A DNA stretch of 17,524 bases from Deltaproteobacteria bacterium (GCA_021772695.1 JAJFLL010000299.1:1-17524), one strand, 5' to 3'. Counted from the stretch's first letter, positions 1-8,499 are shown. Numbers and translations are program-made. Notes: generated by a model not told the origin, from the letters alone.

Positions 1-605
1 TAAACGATACGCTCAGGACGCTGCATGGCCCCTACTTGACAATTCACCCCCACACTGTCCCCTTTGGCCCGGGCATAAGATACCATGGTAGAGCCCACCA
101 AGGCCGCCATGACCGCATAGAGAACCCATTGGTTTCTAAAAAAGATGGCTAAACCCAAATAAACTACAGCTTCACCGAAACGATCCATGATCGAATCATA
201 AAAAGCACCGGACTTGGTGGTTTTACCAGTCCTTCGGGCGATGCGCCCATCAAACATGTCACAGGTTCCCCCAAAAATAACCAGCCATCCGCCCATACCA
301 AAATGACCTGTGGCAAAGGCGACAGCCGCACCGGCGCTGAGTAAGAACCCTAAAGTGGTAAAGAAGTTTGGCGTTAAGCCAATTTTTATGGCGAGATTTT
401 CAATGGGGTAAATGAACCAACCCCAATATTCGTAGAAAAAGGGCCCGACCCATTTGGAATTGGCACGACCGGCAAGATCGGTCGTTCCGCGTTTCTTATA
501 TTTAAAGGCAAAGACCACCACCGTCAGCAGCATCAATACATTGATGACTATTAGAGGCAGGAGGCTATTCCACTTGGGGTCGATACCGAATAAAACCGGT
601 CTCAT
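1..605 (-). CDS. CDP-alcohol phosphatidyltransferase, C-terminus beyond the left edge
   Basis: An integral membrane enzyme that transfers a phosphatidyl-type group from a CDP-activated lipid to an alcohol, forming a phospholipid head group. The first 201 codons are present; the frame is still open at the edge. The family signature is complete: D116, D119-G120, A123-R124, G133, D137 and D141 match D-x2-D-G-x2-A-R-x8-G-x3-D-x3-D, whose aspartates bind metal and the CDP moiety. Hydrophobic segments lie near residues 14-33, 83-113, 146-156 and 160-176. A stretch around 177-200 (Y-A-R-A-K-G, then M-Q-R-P-E-R) resembles the end of phosphatidylinositol-phosphate-synthase-type members. The acceptor alcohol cannot be told. 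The ATG at 605 has only a weak AAGG upstream. It lies 57 bp after the radical SAM gene on the same strand, so the two are probably co-transcribed. Confidence -1.
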   Translation of the reverse strand, partial: MRPVLFGIDPKWNSLLPLIVINVLMLLTVVVFAFKYKKRGTTDLAGRANSKWVGPFFYEYWGWFIYPIENLAIKIGLTPNFFTTLGFLLSAGAAVAFATGHFGMGGWLVIFGGTCDMFDGRIARRTGKTTKSGAFYDSIMDRFGEAVVYLGLAIFFRNQWVLYAVMAALVGSTMVSYARAKGDSVGVNCQVGAMQRPERIV

Positions 606-661
606 AAGGCCTTAAGGGCTATCAGAAGTTTCTATGGGGGGTCAATGGGCCCCTGCGGGCC

Positions 662-2581
662 TCAGACCGTGGCGGTTTCATTGGACTTCTGGGATTCACG
701 CCGTTTGCTTTCGGTCATTTCTTTGGCTTTCAAGGCTTCTTCTTTTTCTAAGATCAGCTTTTCATCTACCTTGAGGGAATGGTCAAAGGTCTCTAAATCG
801 ACCTTGGCCCCACCCGCATAGACCTTGTGACGGCCATGTTTTTTGTACCATTCACCAACGGAGGCGTTTTTATACATGTTCTCAATGATATTTCTCCAAC
901 CCACACCAGTATTATAGGCACAGAAAGAGATCTCACCTTGTTGGGTGCCGTAAGGGATAATGCACATTTCGGTACGTCGGAAATCATAATTGAAAAGATC
1001 TTGGAACCACATACCTGCTACGAACATGAACAACCAATCGTCACTTTTTCTTTCATGTCCGGTCCCATAATCTTTTTCTGAGAGGGTGCCACCACTTTGT
1101 TTGTCAAATTTGGTCAGCAATGATTTCAGATCCAGGCCTTCAGGAAACTTTGAAGGATCAAGGTTACGCAGCAAGGCCATGCCAATCTGAGTTTTGGTCA
1201 AGGCTTTGCCTCGGGCCGCATCGGTGATTCGGGTCACATCGTTCATGAATTGATCCAAATTTAGGAATTCAGAAACCGGCTTGTAAACCTTGGTACGCTT
1301 GTTGACCATCAGAGCCATACCCACCCCGCAGTTGGGATGACATCCGCAGCTCATATTTCCCCAGTCTTCTTGGGGAGCAACCATATCAGCCAAATTGGCA
1401 AAGATGGAACCTACGGATAAGGGGTACCAATCACGAAGCGGTTCAGACAAGCCCGTTTGGTTTTTCACGTCATGGGCCAAATGCGCCAAAGTATAGCGTT
1501 GTTGGTGACGATCTTCATCGGTAATATCTTCGTCTCGACCGGTGAAGGATACCGGCTGAAAAGAGATGAAGGAGATCTTGTCGGAATTTTCAATGGCGAA
1601 TTTAATAATGGGACCGATTTGGTGATTGTTCACCGTATTCACGATGGTCACCACTAAAACGATATCGATGCCTGCCTTATATAAGTTTTCCATGGCGCGA
1701 AGTTTAACATCGAATAGATTGCCGATTTTACGATGTTCGTGGTTGACGTTACCCACCCCATCAAATTGCAAGTAGGCGATACGCAGACCAGCATCAAAAG
1801 CCTCTTTAGCCAAATCGGGATCTTCAGCAAAGCGAATACCGTTGGTTGCGCATTGCACACTAAAGTAACCGACTTCTTTGGAGTATTTAATGGCAGGAAT
1901 AAAATGAGGACTCATGGTGGGTTCCCCACCGCTAAATTGCACGGACATTTGTCGTCGTGGCTTAATCTTTAGAGAGTTATCAAGTACCTCTTTCACTTCA
2001 TCCATGCTCAATTCATGAACATATCCCACCTGATTGGCATCCATGAAACAAGGGTCACACATCATATTACATCGGTTGGTGAGAACGACTGTCAGGACGG
2101 AACCACGGCCATATTGAATGGTGGAAGTACCATGGTTTCGCACCGAGGTTTTGGGCGACTTGAAATCACGCCCGGGAAAAAGAGATTCCATGCGTTGTAA
2201 AAATTCCGCGTCCATGGACATTTTATCTTCAATTTTACCGTGTTTTGGACAATCCTTGACCATCCAAACTTCGCCGTCCCGTTCAATAATTTGGGCGGGC
2301 ACTTCTCCAGGATTCCCATCGATCAATACCGTATGGTCTTTTTGCCCAGAAATAATTTCTTCACGGGTCTCAATGACACATCGAGGGCAAAGAGAATCGG
2401 TTTTTCTAGGAAAACCCAAGAGAGGTCGCGTTCGCTCATAGCTTTTGAGCAAGGGGCCGGGAGCCCATTTCGGCCAAATGGATTTACCGTCTTTGAACAT
2501 GCGATTGATAAATTGAAAGGTGGGCCAAGCGATTTTGGCACCACGGACCACGGCGCGGTCCATTAATTTTGCACGAGCCAT
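662..2581 (-). CDS. Radical SAM enzyme resembling tetraether/membrane-spanning lipid synthases (Tes-like)
   Basis: The radical SAM cluster motif is C171-x3-C175-x2-C178, followed by the SAM-binding G-G-E-P at 218-221. Around this core lie extra cysteines: C65-x2-C68 with C111-P-x-H114-G upstream; C412-x-C414-x3-C418 in a C-H-P-N-C-G segment; and C540 with C554 in a C-terminal F-C-A-Y-N segment. From memory, this arrangement is typical of the family of archaeal tetraether synthase (Tes, MJ0619), which joins lipid tails by C-C bonds and carries auxiliary iron-sulfur and rubredoxin-type iron centres. I could not align them. There is no signal peptide or clear membrane helix; the N-terminus is basic and the last 35 residues are charged and low-complexity. 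The ATG at 2581 has GAGGAG seven bases upstream. Radical SAM is near certain; the lipid role is inferred from the cysteine pattern and the adjacent phosphatidyltransferase. Confidence -1.
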   Translation of the reverse strand: MARAKLMDRAVVRGAKIAWPTFQFINRMFKDGKSIWPKWAPGPLLKSYERTRPLLGFPRKTDSLCPRCVIETREEIISGQKDHTVLIDGNPGEVPAQIIERDGEVWMVKDCPKHGKIEDKMSMDAEFLQRMESLFPGRDFKSPKTSVRNHGTSTIQYGRGSVLTVVLTNRCNMMCDPCFMDANQVGYVHELSMDEVKEVLDNSLKIKPRRQMSVQFSGGEPTMSPHFIPAIKYSKEVGYFSVQCATNGIRFAEDPDLAKEAFDAGLRIAYLQFDGVGNVNHEHRKIGNLFDVKLRAMENLYKAGIDIVLVVTIVNTVNNHQIGPIIKFAIENSDKISFISFQPVSFTGRDEDITDEDRHQQRYTLAHLAHDVKNQTGLSEPLRDWYPLSVGSIFANLADMVAPQEDWGNMSCGCHPNCGVGMALMVNKRTKVYKPVSEFLNLDQFMNDVTRITDAARGKALTKTQIGMALLRNLDPSKFPEGLDLKSLLTKFDKQSGGTLSEKDYGTGHERKSDDWLFMFVAGMWFQDLFNYDFRRTEMCIIPYGTQQGEISFCAYNTGVGWRNIIENMYKNASVGEWYKKHGRHKVYAGGAKVDLETFDHSLKVDEKLILEKEEALKAKEMTESKRRESQKSNETATV

Positions 2582-2658
2582 AAGATTTCTCCTCTATCCT
2601 TCTACTTCTTTTCCAGGTTTCCCGATTTTCGGGAAGGTCGACACTCAAATAAGATTTT

Positions 2659-2699
2659 AAACCTTCTAAACGTTTTAAATTACTGTAATTAAAAGGTTT
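2659..2699. promoter_or_regulatory. Operator-like inverted repeats before the radical SAM gene
   Basis: This AT-rich stretch holds an 11-bp inverted repeat with one mismatch (AAACCTTCTAA at 2659-2669, TTAAAAGGTTT at 2689-2699). Partly inside it is a perfect 13-bp palindrome, AATTACTGTAATT (2678-2690). TTTTAAA also occurs twice, 18 bases apart. Dense symmetry between a putative promoter and the radical SAM start, directly downstream of a GbsR-like regulator gene, suggests a repressor site. Which protein binds is inference. Confidence -1.
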
Positions 2700-2713
2700 T
2701 TTCTGTGGTGGGG

Positions 2714-2742
2714 GTTGTAACTGGAGTGGCTAGGAGGGTCAA
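2714..2742 (-). promoter_or_regulatory. Candidate sigma70-type promoter for the radical SAM gene
   Basis: On the minus strand, TTGACC (2742-2737) and TACAAC (2719-2714) are 17 bases apart, giving 5/6 and 4/6 matches to the -35 and -10 consensus. Transcription would start near 2707, placing the palindromic region at about +8 to +48, where a bound repressor could block elongation. Prediction by eye only. Confidence -1.
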
Positions 2743-2758
2743 GCTAAAAACTGCGCCC

Positions 2759-3376
2759 CTAATCGAGAATGGCACGGCGCAATAGCTCCGTATTGAGATC
2801 CCTGCCCTTATAAAAGTCCTCGAAGATCTGGCCGGCGGCGGTGTAAAAGGCCTTGAGGATATCTAATTGCAACATCATGAAATCGGCGTCTTTTTGGGCC
2901 TCCTCGTCGGACTTAACCACAGGCAAGGCCTCTTGAAATTGACCCTGACATCGATTGATCAGTCGCATACTCTCGTCGATGCCTTCTCGAATGCGATCAA
3001 AAAATCCTTTGAGTAATTTTCTCGGGTAATCCCGGTTGGCCTCATAATAGTCGCGACGGGACCCTTTGACCCAAACCTTTTTTACCAACTTGAGTTCTTC
3101 GAGTAGTCGCACATTGACGCTGATGTTGCCCTTACTAACTCCAAGAATTTCAGCAATTTCATCGAGGGACAAGGGATCACGGGATAAAAATAACAGGGCG
3201 TAGATTTGCCCCCCAACCTTATTGACCATGCCGAGCATATTGGCCGAAATCTTACCGGCGCTTTCTATAAAACGATCTAAGGCCGCTTGAATTCCCCGTG
3301 GGTATTTTTTGTTTTCTAAGGATTTGGCGGGAGACATAAACCAAGGATTCTTACCAAAGGGCCCAGGTGCCGTCAA
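2759..3376 (-). CDS. GbsR/MarR-family winged-helix transcriptional regulator
   Basis: A 205-residue DNA-binding regulator. The winged helix-turn-helix spans about 55-115: the helix pair at 69-101 reads D-E-I-A-E-I-L-G-V-S-K-G-N-I-S, and the wing (103-113) carries G-S-R-R-D-Y-Y. The V-G-G-Q-I-Y-A-L-L-F lead-in and the long helical C-terminus (about 120-200) are typical of the GbsR group, whose known members respond to choline or related osmoprotectants. The ligand here is unknown. The longest frame begins at a TTG (3376), 12 bp after the giant gene stops, behind a G-rich GGGCGATGG; the first in-frame ATG is at 3337 (192 residues) but lacks a Shine-Dalgarno sequence, so the start is uncertain. 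The tight spacing suggests co-transcription with the giant gene. The next gene downstream, the radical SAM enzyme, is the obvious candidate target. Confidence -1.
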   Translation of the reverse strand: MTAPGPFGKNPWFMSPAKSLENKKYPRGIQAALDRFIESAGKISANMLGMVNKVGGQIYALLFLSRDPLSLDEIAEILGVSKGNISVNVRLLEELKLVKKVWVKGSRRDYYEANRDYPRKLLKGFFDRIREGIDESMRLINRCQGQFQEALPVVKSDEEAQKDADFMMLQLDILKAFYTAAGQIFEDFYKGRDLNTELLRRAILD

Positions 3377-3388
3377 TGGTCCATCGCC

Positions 3389-6300
3389 CTATTCCTCAGC
3401 AAGCTCTTGCCCTGCAGGCAATTTAAAACGATGGGAAAAATAATGAGAAAAGGTTTTTAGGGAGGAAGACCCTGGTTGAAGATCAAAAACAACATCCCAA
3501 TTCAATCCCGGATCTTCCAAGAGATAGATTCGACCCACTTGATACTGGGGGTCGAGATAGGTTGGTGTATTTTTACCATTTTGCCAATACCAGGGTGTAT
3601 ACATCAATTTACGCTCCAGCATATCGATATGGGCAAAAACCAAATCTTGCGAGTTTTTAATGGTGGTTGCCGGAGACAAATCGACTCCCCACCAATTTTG
3701 CTTTGCAGCATACTGTTCCACAAAATTCGGAAATCCTCTCCGCAATCTTTCCCATTCGCCTTCTAATTTTATGCGGCCACCCATTTTTAGCAATGCGATC
3801 TTACCTGATTTAGAAACATCAAAATATTCTAGATGGTCCACATCAAAGCGTCGTCCCAGGGAAATCAGTCTTTTTAAAAACAAGGTGCCCATACCCGACA
3901 TTTGCCATGCTTCAGGTATATTCAATCGATGGATTTCCATACGGATTTTTCCGGTAGCTTTCTCTTTAATCAATTTCATTTCGAAAACTCCGGCTTCTAA
4001 TTCTGAATAAATATCGGAATCTGAACGGTGGATAATTGATTTATTAGGCCTATACTTTCTCTGAAATGGAAATGTATCACCGATGGCCCGAATCTCACCT
4101 TCTAAGGAAAAATGATCCGGGTTTCTGCCATCGTAACCCCATTTCAAATTTCCGACTTCAAACCCCGTAGCTCGCAAATCCATGACCTCTGGAATATTCT
4201 TCAAAGAAAACTGCTTTCCTAAGACGGCAAATAAGAATTCTTCGGCCCGACGGTAATGCTCAGCGCTACCTAACTTGCTTTGGGATAAATGAAACGGATT
4301 GGCTTTTCTCCTTTCTCTCCATGCCAAATCTAATTCATATTTATGCCTTGCGACCTTGGATTCTCGATGGTCCTGATAAGTAAATCCGTCTAAAAGGTGT
4401 TCGCGATACATGTGATGTGTTTTAAATAAACTCTCCAAATTCTTTCTTAATTCTGATGCAACTACTTTATTTCCCGGAAACCGGTGGGCAGCACTAATCA
4501 AATAACTCATCCCTGGATCAAGTATGTCTACTTCAGTTTTTAAACTAGTGAGGTGACGATATAGTTCGAGATATAAAAATACGTCATCAGGTGATTCCTG
4601 CAATTTCGTTTCAAGATCTAGGATTTTGGTTTTTGTGGTGGCATCTTCCTTGGTAACGTGAATTTTTAAAAATTCTTTGGGATCAAAGGCATTGCGAACG
4701 GCAGAATTATTTTCCGGCACATATAAATCAATAAAATCGAGATGCGGTGAATCACTTAAGGTGTCGCGAGCCCAATAAACCGCATCTTCTTTAGCCATAG
4801 TGTTTTTGAAACGAGGCACATAGACTGCCAAACCCAACTGTTTTGATCCGGAATCGCCCCCAAAATTGTAGCTTTCTAAATTTAGGTCTCGAAGTAGTTT
4901 GGAGGTCCAAAGATTAAAAGTAGGCCGGTCAGACAAACTACCTAAGATCGAAGTAATGCCTAAGACATATTTTTCTCCACCCTTCCCTTTTACTCCAATG
5001 GCCGCAGTACCTAAACCACCACGACTGAGTAAATCGACGGCGTAACCTCGATCGAGGAGGTCCCGAACCCTTTGGTCGATGGGATTGACCAGCCGTTTTT
5101 CCTGCTCGCCGCCCTCGCCGTTAAGTTTTTCAATAATTTCAAAATAGGCACCATGAAATTCGGGGTAAGCTTTATAAAAGTCACTCATGCGAAGCAGACT
5201 ATTTAAAAATCTCTCATTTCTAGCTGTAATACTGCCGTCAATGACCTGTTGACTTGGGGGGGCTGAATCTCGATCAGCTCGTTCAGACCCCAATTCACCG
5301 AAACTGAAATGATGAAAGCGGATCGCCAAATTGGTCATCATTTCTACGTCTTTTCGCTGGCACACACGCTCGATAAAATCGGTAATTTTTCGTGTATGTT
5401 CCGGCAGACGGTGGTCGTTAAATACGAAATCCATCATTCCGGTAACGAATTGATTTCGATAGACTGATAAAATGGCATGTCGAGGTGTTTTTGTTTTAAT
5501 TTCGGTCCAGTTCAAAATCTGATCGATAGCAGCCTGACTCATTTTTTGATGTTTCGCCAATCCTTGAAAGCGGCTCTTGACCTCCTCCCAATTTAGAGGA
5601 TTCGGTATTCGCATTTTAGGCACATAGTGGCTAAGCAGGGTGCGTAATTTTGCGGTGGCATCTAAGTAATCTTCTAAGGCGCCTCTCGCCTTCCTGCTTT
5701 CTTCGCTTCCTTCTGAAAATCTAGATTCGATTATTTTTTCTAACTGATGCCGCGTCAATTCCATGCCCGATTTTCCAAGGGGATCTACGGTAGATATATC
5801 TGGTGAAATACTGCAAATGTCATCCCTCGTGGTCCAGCGACGCAATTGCTGCAAACTTTCCAAATAGCGGTCAATGGGACGCCATAAATCCAGAGATACT
5901 TCAGAGGTTTCCGCCGAATTTATTTTTTTAAATACAATTTCTAAAGAATGACCTTCGGAAAAATACAGATTAGGGTCATAGGTGATGGCCTCTTGAAAAA
6001 AATCCTTCTTCTCGCTGGGAATATCCATCTTAAGAACATGGGCGGTTAATTTACTAAATTCTACGGGAGCCGTTGAGACCGTCGGGCCGACCCCGTTCCA
6101 TTCCGTTAATATTTCGCGTACTACCGAGTTTCGATTGAGATAGGTTTCAACCTCCTGCAAAAACCCTTCGTTTCTTTTTTGGTGCAAGCCATAAGATTCC
6201 CTATCGAAAGCTGAAGGTTTTTTGGGACCTTTAAAGTCGGCGATGAGAGCGTGAGCTTCCGCATAATACCTGGAAATTTGCATGTGTTTGATTTCGGCAC

Positions 6301-8104
6301 TGTGAATGAGCAAATCCATTTTTTCGATTTCTTTGCTGTCATTTTTTGGAAGGGAATCCCTTTGGCCTTCGAGCTTGGCTAAGATAAATTCTAATTTTTC
6401 GGTATATTCATAGAGACGATCTGCCAGCCTATAGAGGTGATCCATGCGGATATTGATCAGTTTTTCAGCTACCTTTTTGGCTATTTCCGATTCGCGCTGT
6501 GGTGTCGTTTTTTGTTTGTCGACCGAAATATCTTGATCGCCTTGATCTTTGCGATCCCGAATAAGCACAAGTTTATGGGCTCGCCCTGCCCTTTCGCTAC
6601 CTCCTGTAGATAAGCTTTTTGACGAGTCTTCCCCTTGGGATACGGATTGTCTGAAGTGATTGGTTAATACCGATTCCAACAATTCCGGATCTTCATATAA
6701 TTCTGCGGCGGCCTGTACCTTGGTGGTCTCCCCACTCTCCTTGCTCAAATAGATCCGTAATAAATTTTTAAAATAATTCGGCTTGTTCATGGGCAAGGGC
6801 TTGGCTTTGGCAAGGCCAGGTCCCGGAGTATTACCCGAGCCATCTTTGGATCCGGTCATTAGGGAAATTCCCCGCAATTTTGGATCCTCACGGGACTCGA
6901 TCATAGGCATTACCCAGGGAATGCCCTCAGGGGTCATGGGTTGAAAAAACCCCGATCCGTTAAAGAAATCTCCCCAGGGAGCTTGCCACTTGGGTGCGGT
7001 CAAGGTCTTGACCCGATGCTCTATTGATTTTATCCAAGCACCATATCGGGGACCCATCATCCGGTGCGACAAGGCCCCCATGGTTTTTAATTGCAAGCTG
7101 GTGATGCCCGCACCCAAAAGCAAGGCCGATAGATTTTGCGGTTCCCGCCACCCCAATTTTCCTTCGAGATAATGAGAGCTCAAGACGCCCGTATACATTC
7201 CCAAACCGGAACTCAGTTTTTGCACGGTCTCAGGGTTTAGTTTAAAGCTATGACTTTTTTGTAAGGCCATTCCCCCTTCACCAAAGGCGTAGCCAAACAT
7301 CTTAAAGAGTCCCAGGGTCATGGCCAAGGAGCCCCATTCTTGCATAAGTCCAGAAGATGCAAAGCTATGTTGGGCACCGCCCATCAGGGCATTGTAGCCA
7401 TGGTGGACTCCGGAAAAAGTCAGGACTTCAGGGACCAAGCCCGCGGCCCCAGCAGTGATGCGTAGCCCCAAGCCACGATTCCATATATTTGCAGATTGAA
7501 CGAATAAACGCTCCATAACAAGGCCACGGGTCAGGCTATACGCCGGTGCCGCCACTCCCATGGCCAATAGAGTTCCAGGATCCAAGACTTCATCCACAAA
7601 GGGTTGGCTTCCCCATTCTATGCGCAGGCCGAGGGAACCCTTGCCTTGGATCGCATCAAAATGTCGCTTCGCATTGGCGCGCACGCCTTCAGGAATGGGT
7701 AGACCGAAAAAGTCCGGAGCTTCGACCAAAGTTTGCAACACCAATTGCTCGGCGGGCCCGGGATGATTTCGAAATCCATCGAGGGCAAAATTCTGTAGGT
7801 CTTGAAAGAAAATTTCTGGATCGGATTCGGTGGCTAGATTGCCTAGAATTTTAAAAGGTGCCGAACCTAAATGCTTCTTCCAAAGCAAAAGATCTGCCTC
7901 GGGTAAATAAGACGAGGTCTCAGACGAATGTAGGAGATTTGGCAGAGCCACTTGCCCAGGGGACAAAGCCGCAAAGAGTCGTTGCATGCCTTGGGAGATT
8001 TCCGAGGGTGACTGTTTAGCCCCGGAAATACCTTTTGGAATGGAAGCTGGGGATCGGTGCCCCAAACCTGGTGGGAGAAATCCCCCGGTAAATAGATCTT
8101 TCAT
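3389..8104 (-). CDS. Giant 1571-residue protein of unknown function with C-terminal GNAT-like motif
   Basis: I do not recognise a family for the whole protein. Visible regions: residues about 170-345 are Gly/Ala-rich and moderately hydrophobic, in several segments that could be membrane-interacting or buried helices; 410-540 is polar, Ser/Gly/Lys-rich and probably a disordered linker; 535-625 is charged and heptad-like, likely a coiled-coil hairpin; 640-1000 is mostly helical; 1005-1150 looks like an alpha/beta domain. In 1315-1460, Q401-x2-G-x-G counted from residue 1000 (i.e. Q1401, G1404, G1406) matches the acetyl-CoA-binding motif A of GNAT acetyltransferases, with V-S-K-S-G-K-I-A-L-L-K-M-G-G following as GNAT C-terminal parts often do. 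There is no signal peptide and only two cysteines (764, 916). The start is the ATG at 8104 behind a GGGG. It may be co-transcribed with the regulator. Acetyltransferase activity is plausible; the role of the rest is unknown. Confidence -1.
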   Translation of the reverse strand: MKDLFTGGFLPPGLGHRSPASIPKGISGAKQSPSEISQGMQRLFAALSPGQVALPNLLHSSETSSYLPEADLLLWKKHLGSAPFKILGNLATESDPEIFFQDLQNFALDGFRNHPGPAEQLVLQTLVEAPDFFGLPIPEGVRANAKRHFDAIQGKGSLGLRIEWGSQPFVDEVLDPGTLLAMGVAAPAYSLTRGLVMERLFVQSANIWNRGLGLRITAGAAGLVPEVLTFSGVHHGYNALMGGAQHSFASSGLMQEWGSLAMTLGLFKMFGYAFGEGGMALQKSHSFKLNPETVQKLSSGLGMYTGVLSSHYLEGKLGWREPQNLSALLLGAGITSLQLKTMGALSHRMMGPRYGAWIKSIEHRVKTLTAPKWQAPWGDFFNGSGFFQPMTPEGIPWVMPMIESREDPKLRGISLMTGSKDGSGNTPGPGLAKAKPLPMNKPNYFKNLLRIYLSKESGETTKVQAAAELYEDPELLESVLTNHFRQSVSQGEDSSKSLSTGGSERAGRAHKLVLIRDRKDQGDQDISVDKQKTTPQRESEIAKKVAEKLINIRMDHLYRLADRLYEYTEKLEFILAKLEGQRDSLPKNDSKEIEKMDLLIHSAEIKHMQISRYYAEAHALIADFKGPKKPSAFDRESYGLHQKRNEGFLQEVETYLNRNSVVREILTEWNGVGPTVSTAPVEFSKLTAHVLKMDIPSEKKDFFQEAITYDPNLYFSEGHSLEIVFKKINSAETSEVSLDLWRPIDRYLESLQQLRRWTTRDDICSISPDISTVDPLGKSGMELTRHQLEKIIESRFSEGSEESRKARGALEDYLDATAKLRTLLSHYVPKMRIPNPLNWEEVKSRFQGLAKHQKMSQAAIDQILNWTEIKTKTPRHAILSVYRNQFVTGMMDFVFNDHRLPEHTRKITDFIERVCQRKDVEMMTNLAIRFHHFSFGELGSERADRDSAPPSQQVIDGSITARNERFLNSLLRMSDFYKAYPEFHGAYFEIIEKLNGEGGEQEKRLVNPIDQRVRDLLDRGYAVDLLSRGGLGTAAIGVKGKGGEKYVLGITSILGSLSDRPTFNLWTSKLLRDLNLESYNFGGDSGSKQLGLAVYVPRFKNTMAKEDAVYWARDTLSDSPHLDFIDLYVPENNSAVRNAFDPKEFLKIHVTKEDATTKTKILDLETKLQESPDDVFLYLELYRHLTSLKTEVDILDPGMSYLISAAHRFPGNKVVASELRKNLESLFKTHHMYREHLLDGFTYQDHRESKVARHKYELDLAWRERRKANPFHLSQSKLGSAEHYRRAEEFLFAVLGKQFSLKNIPEVMDLRATGFEVGNLKWGYDGRNPDHFSLEGEIRAIGDTFPFQRKYRPNKSIIHRSDSDIYSELEAGVFEMKLIKEKATGKIRMEIHRLNIPEAWQMSGMGTLFLKRLISLGRRFDVDHLEYFDVSKSGKIALLKMGGRIKLEGEWERLRRGFPNFVEQYAAKQNWWGVDLSPATTIKNSQDLVFAHIDMLERKLMYTPWYWQNGKNTPTYLDPQYQVGRIYLLEDPGLNWDVVFDLQPGSSSLKTFSHYFSHRFKLPAGQELAEE

Positions 8105-8179
8105 GTGCCCCGCGAACCAAATTACGTTGAAAGTTCAGGGACTTATCGCTTGAGACCCGAAAAGGTTGTTTTTAAATTA

Positions 8180-8194
8180 AATCAATGATTTTAG
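8180..8194 (-). promoter_or_regulatory. Palindrome overlapping a -10-like box upstream of the giant gene
   Basis: AAATCAATGATTT (8180-8192) is a perfect 13-bp palindrome. On the minus strand TAAAAT (8194-8189, 5/6 match to a -10 box) overlaps its edge. A second short palindrome, ATAGT-TAG-ACTAT, lies at 8196-8208. The palindrome has the same length and AT-rich edges as that at 2678-2690, so one regulator might bind both. No convincing -35 was found. Confidence -1.
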
Positions 8195-8212
8195 ATAGTT
8201 AGACTATTCGAT

Positions 8213-8371
8213 CATGCGCCGATACACTTGATCACGCTTACCTTCGTCGATGAGCTTATCGTTCTTTCTCGCCTCGCTAAAGGAAAGCCACGTCAGGTAG
8301 ATAACGGCGATAAGCATGAAAACAATGGGGATATTGTCGGGTAGACTTAATATTTTAAGAAGGTTATCCAT
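8213..8371 (-). CDS. Small one-helix membrane protein (52 residues)
   Basis: A short gene whose ATG (8371) has AGGA eight bases upstream and whose frame ends at TGA (8213-8215). The product has a polar amphipathic start, then P-D-N-I-P-I-V leading into one transmembrane helix (about 14-31), then a charged tail with A-R-K-N-D-K-L-I-D-E-G-K-R. From memory, short proteins with a D-N-x-P-I-V helix followed by K-N-D/R occur beside cytochrome b or quinol-oxidising complexes in deltaproteobacterial-type genomes, so a respiratory accessory role is possible. This is weak evidence. It is divergent from the MFS gene and precedes the giant gene by 108 bp. Confidence -1.
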
Positions 8372-8499
8372 GGGTATTCCTAGAGGCCTGGACTTAATCT
8401 AGGCCCTGCCATACGTCAAGATTAAAATCGGGTCGCAAATATGCTCTTAACATTTGATTTCCTTGAGTTTCTTGCGTTTCACGCCTAAGGAAACCGGCT

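Noticed and set aside
648..661. GC-rich hairpin GGCCC-CTGC-GGGCC between the radical SAM gene and the phosphatidyltransferase gene as a terminator
   Set aside because: The stem is only 5 bp and no T-run follows on the minus strand. The genes more likely form one transcript.
2118..2566. Plus-strand frames of over 100 codons opposite the radical SAM gene
   Set aside because: They lie fully antisense to a strongly supported gene and have no recognisable domain or ribosome-binding site.
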